The notes under the pieces: model-generated
Database searches by the model: none
The model's input: the letters and a program-made list of their open reading frames with translations, nothing else
Told to the model about the DNA's origin: nothing
Translations under genes and position numbers: made by a program
Assembly: GCF_025352425.1 (NCBI RefSeq)
Contig: NZ_JANXTI010000027.1
Span: 1 to 40,450, forward strand
DNA from: Flavobacterium sp.
GTDB taxonomy: Bacteria > Bacteroidota > Bacteroidia > Flavobacteriales > Flavobacteriaceae
Direction: 5' to 3'
Length of the DNA: 40,450 nt
Part shown: positions 40,040 through 40,450 of the stretch, piece after piece
Position numbering within the stretch: position 1 is the stretch's first letter
How the letters are laid out: each line of letters begins with the position of its first letter

Positions 40040-40330
40040 CTAATATATTTTCAATAATAAATTTGGATCAGGACAATTTTTAGTATAAAAATCTAGTTTA
40101 GTGGGGCTACAAACCCCTGCATAGTCTCCGAAATTATTTTCAATATCAATGATAATTTGGAAATGCAAATGTGGTGCATAATCACCATTTACAGGCGGTA
40201 ATCCTAAGTTGGCAATTTGTTGTCCTTGCTTTATAACATCGCCTACTTTTTTGTCTTTCAAACTTTCTAAACTCAAATGGCCATAAAGTGTATGAAAAAT
40301 ATAATTTTCTAACCCGTTGGGTGTAATTAT
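40040..40330 (-). pseudogene. 5'-truncated M23 peptidase domain (remnant)
   Basis: An open frame of 97 codons with no good start: an in-frame TAA sits at 40333-40331 and the first usable initiator is a TTG at 40276. The peptide carries only the second half of an M23 domain: 'FHTLYGHLSLESL' (the HxxYGHLS segment), 'KVGDVIKQGQQIANLG', and 'GDYAPHLHFQIII' (the final HxH). The zinc-binding HxxxD motif that must precede these is missing, and I do not find it in the other frames up to the window edge. It also lacks signal peptide and sorting domain. It ends 'NCPDPNLLLKIY'. I read it as a decayed paralogue of the neighbouring M23 gene type, although the two are not close copies. Confidence 0.6.
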
Positions 40331-40353
40331 TTAAAGTAAAAATAAATTGATTA

Positions 40354-40410
40354 AATATTGGTCAAGATACTGAAATTCAGTATCTTGAAGTCGCAAAACA
40401 AACCAATATT
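40354..40410 (-). ncRNA. Candidate small structured RNA or leader
   Basis: A perfect palindrome with 12-bp arms (CAAGATACTGAA, 40363-40374; TTCAGTATCTTG, 40376-40387) is nested in an outer inverted repeat AATATTGGT (40354-40362) / ACCAATATT (40402-40410). On the minus strand an exact -7 box ends 6 bp before the outer arm, so a transcript would begin at the start of the outer stem. The 3' side is T-rich (TAATCAATTTATTTTTACTTT). I recognise no RNA family. It may be a leader for the truncated peptidase or an independent small RNA. Confidence 0.35.
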
Positions 40411-40415
40411 CATGT

Positions 40416-40423
40416 CAAATATA
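40416..40423 (-). promoter_or_regulatory. -7 element in front of the nested hairpin
   Basis: On the minus strand TATATTTG matches TAnnTTTG exactly; a TTG -33 box is not seen within the remaining 27 bp of the window. Confidence 0.45.
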
Positions 40424-40450
40424 GTTAAAAATTATTTAAGAGTTTTAGAA

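Overview
The window is AT-rich chromosomal DNA from a member of the Bacteroidota, most likely a Flavobacterium or close relative (class Flavobacteriia). The grounds are type IX secretion system (T9SS) sorting domains, a PorP/SprF protein and a PorG-like protein, an S46 dipeptidyl-peptidase, an HPPK-deoxynucleoside kinase fusion, many 'L-T/S-S-C' lipoproteins, and repeated exact matches to the Bacteroidota sigma-A -7 element TAnnTTTG. Almost all genes are conserved housekeeping or envelope genes. I see no prophage, insertion sequence, integrase, CRISPR array or toxin-antitoxin pair.

Layout. 1-1604: the 3' end of a large T9SS cargo protein with a type B sorting domain, followed by its PorP/SprF-like partner. 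1647-3151: gamma-carbonic-anhydrase family protein, a structured 206-bp gap, and glutamate racemase (murI). 3227-8923 (minus): an outer-membrane biogenesis operon read porG-uppS-bamA-ompH-ompH, with a promoter motif at its head (8942) and a strong terminator at its end (3164-3206). 9087-10690: NAD kinase and a CBS-domain protein, divergent from pdxJ, an alpha/beta hydrolase and a small four-helix membrane protein. 12725-16362: the proteostasis cluster tig-clpP-clpX, with repeats and predicted hairpins in both gaps. 16471-21421 (minus): an outer-membrane beta-barrel receptor, an EamA transporter translationally coupled to a 49-residue lipoprotein, and a GH3-family acyl-acid amido synthetase. 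21479-28876: DUF2797 protein, AsmA-like protein, folK-dNK fusion, RNA methyltransferase, an unrecognised secreted protein and a DUF1573 protein. 29028-32396: mutS, tRNA-Gly(GCC), tRNA-Leu(UAA) and an Ala-rich lipoprotein. 32554-38206: S46 peptidase and Kdo transferase, then a sugar aminotransferase and UDP-glucose 4-epimerase. 38243-40450: a helical lipoprotein, an M23 peptidase with a T9SS type A tail, and a remnant of a second M23 domain behind a structured leader.

Functional themes: building the outer membrane (BamA, Skp/OmpH, UppS, PorG, WaaA, AsmA-like), T9SS secretion, cell wall (MurI, UppS, M23), protein quality control (Tig, ClpP, ClpX) and cofactors (NadK, PdxJ, FolK). I found no complete new multi-gene system. 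The least explained parts are the tig-clpP gap (14060-14368), which has an exact -7 box and four consecutive small hairpins; a compact promoter-hairpin unit at the right edge (40354-40423); and the small lipoprotein overlapping the EamA transporter start.
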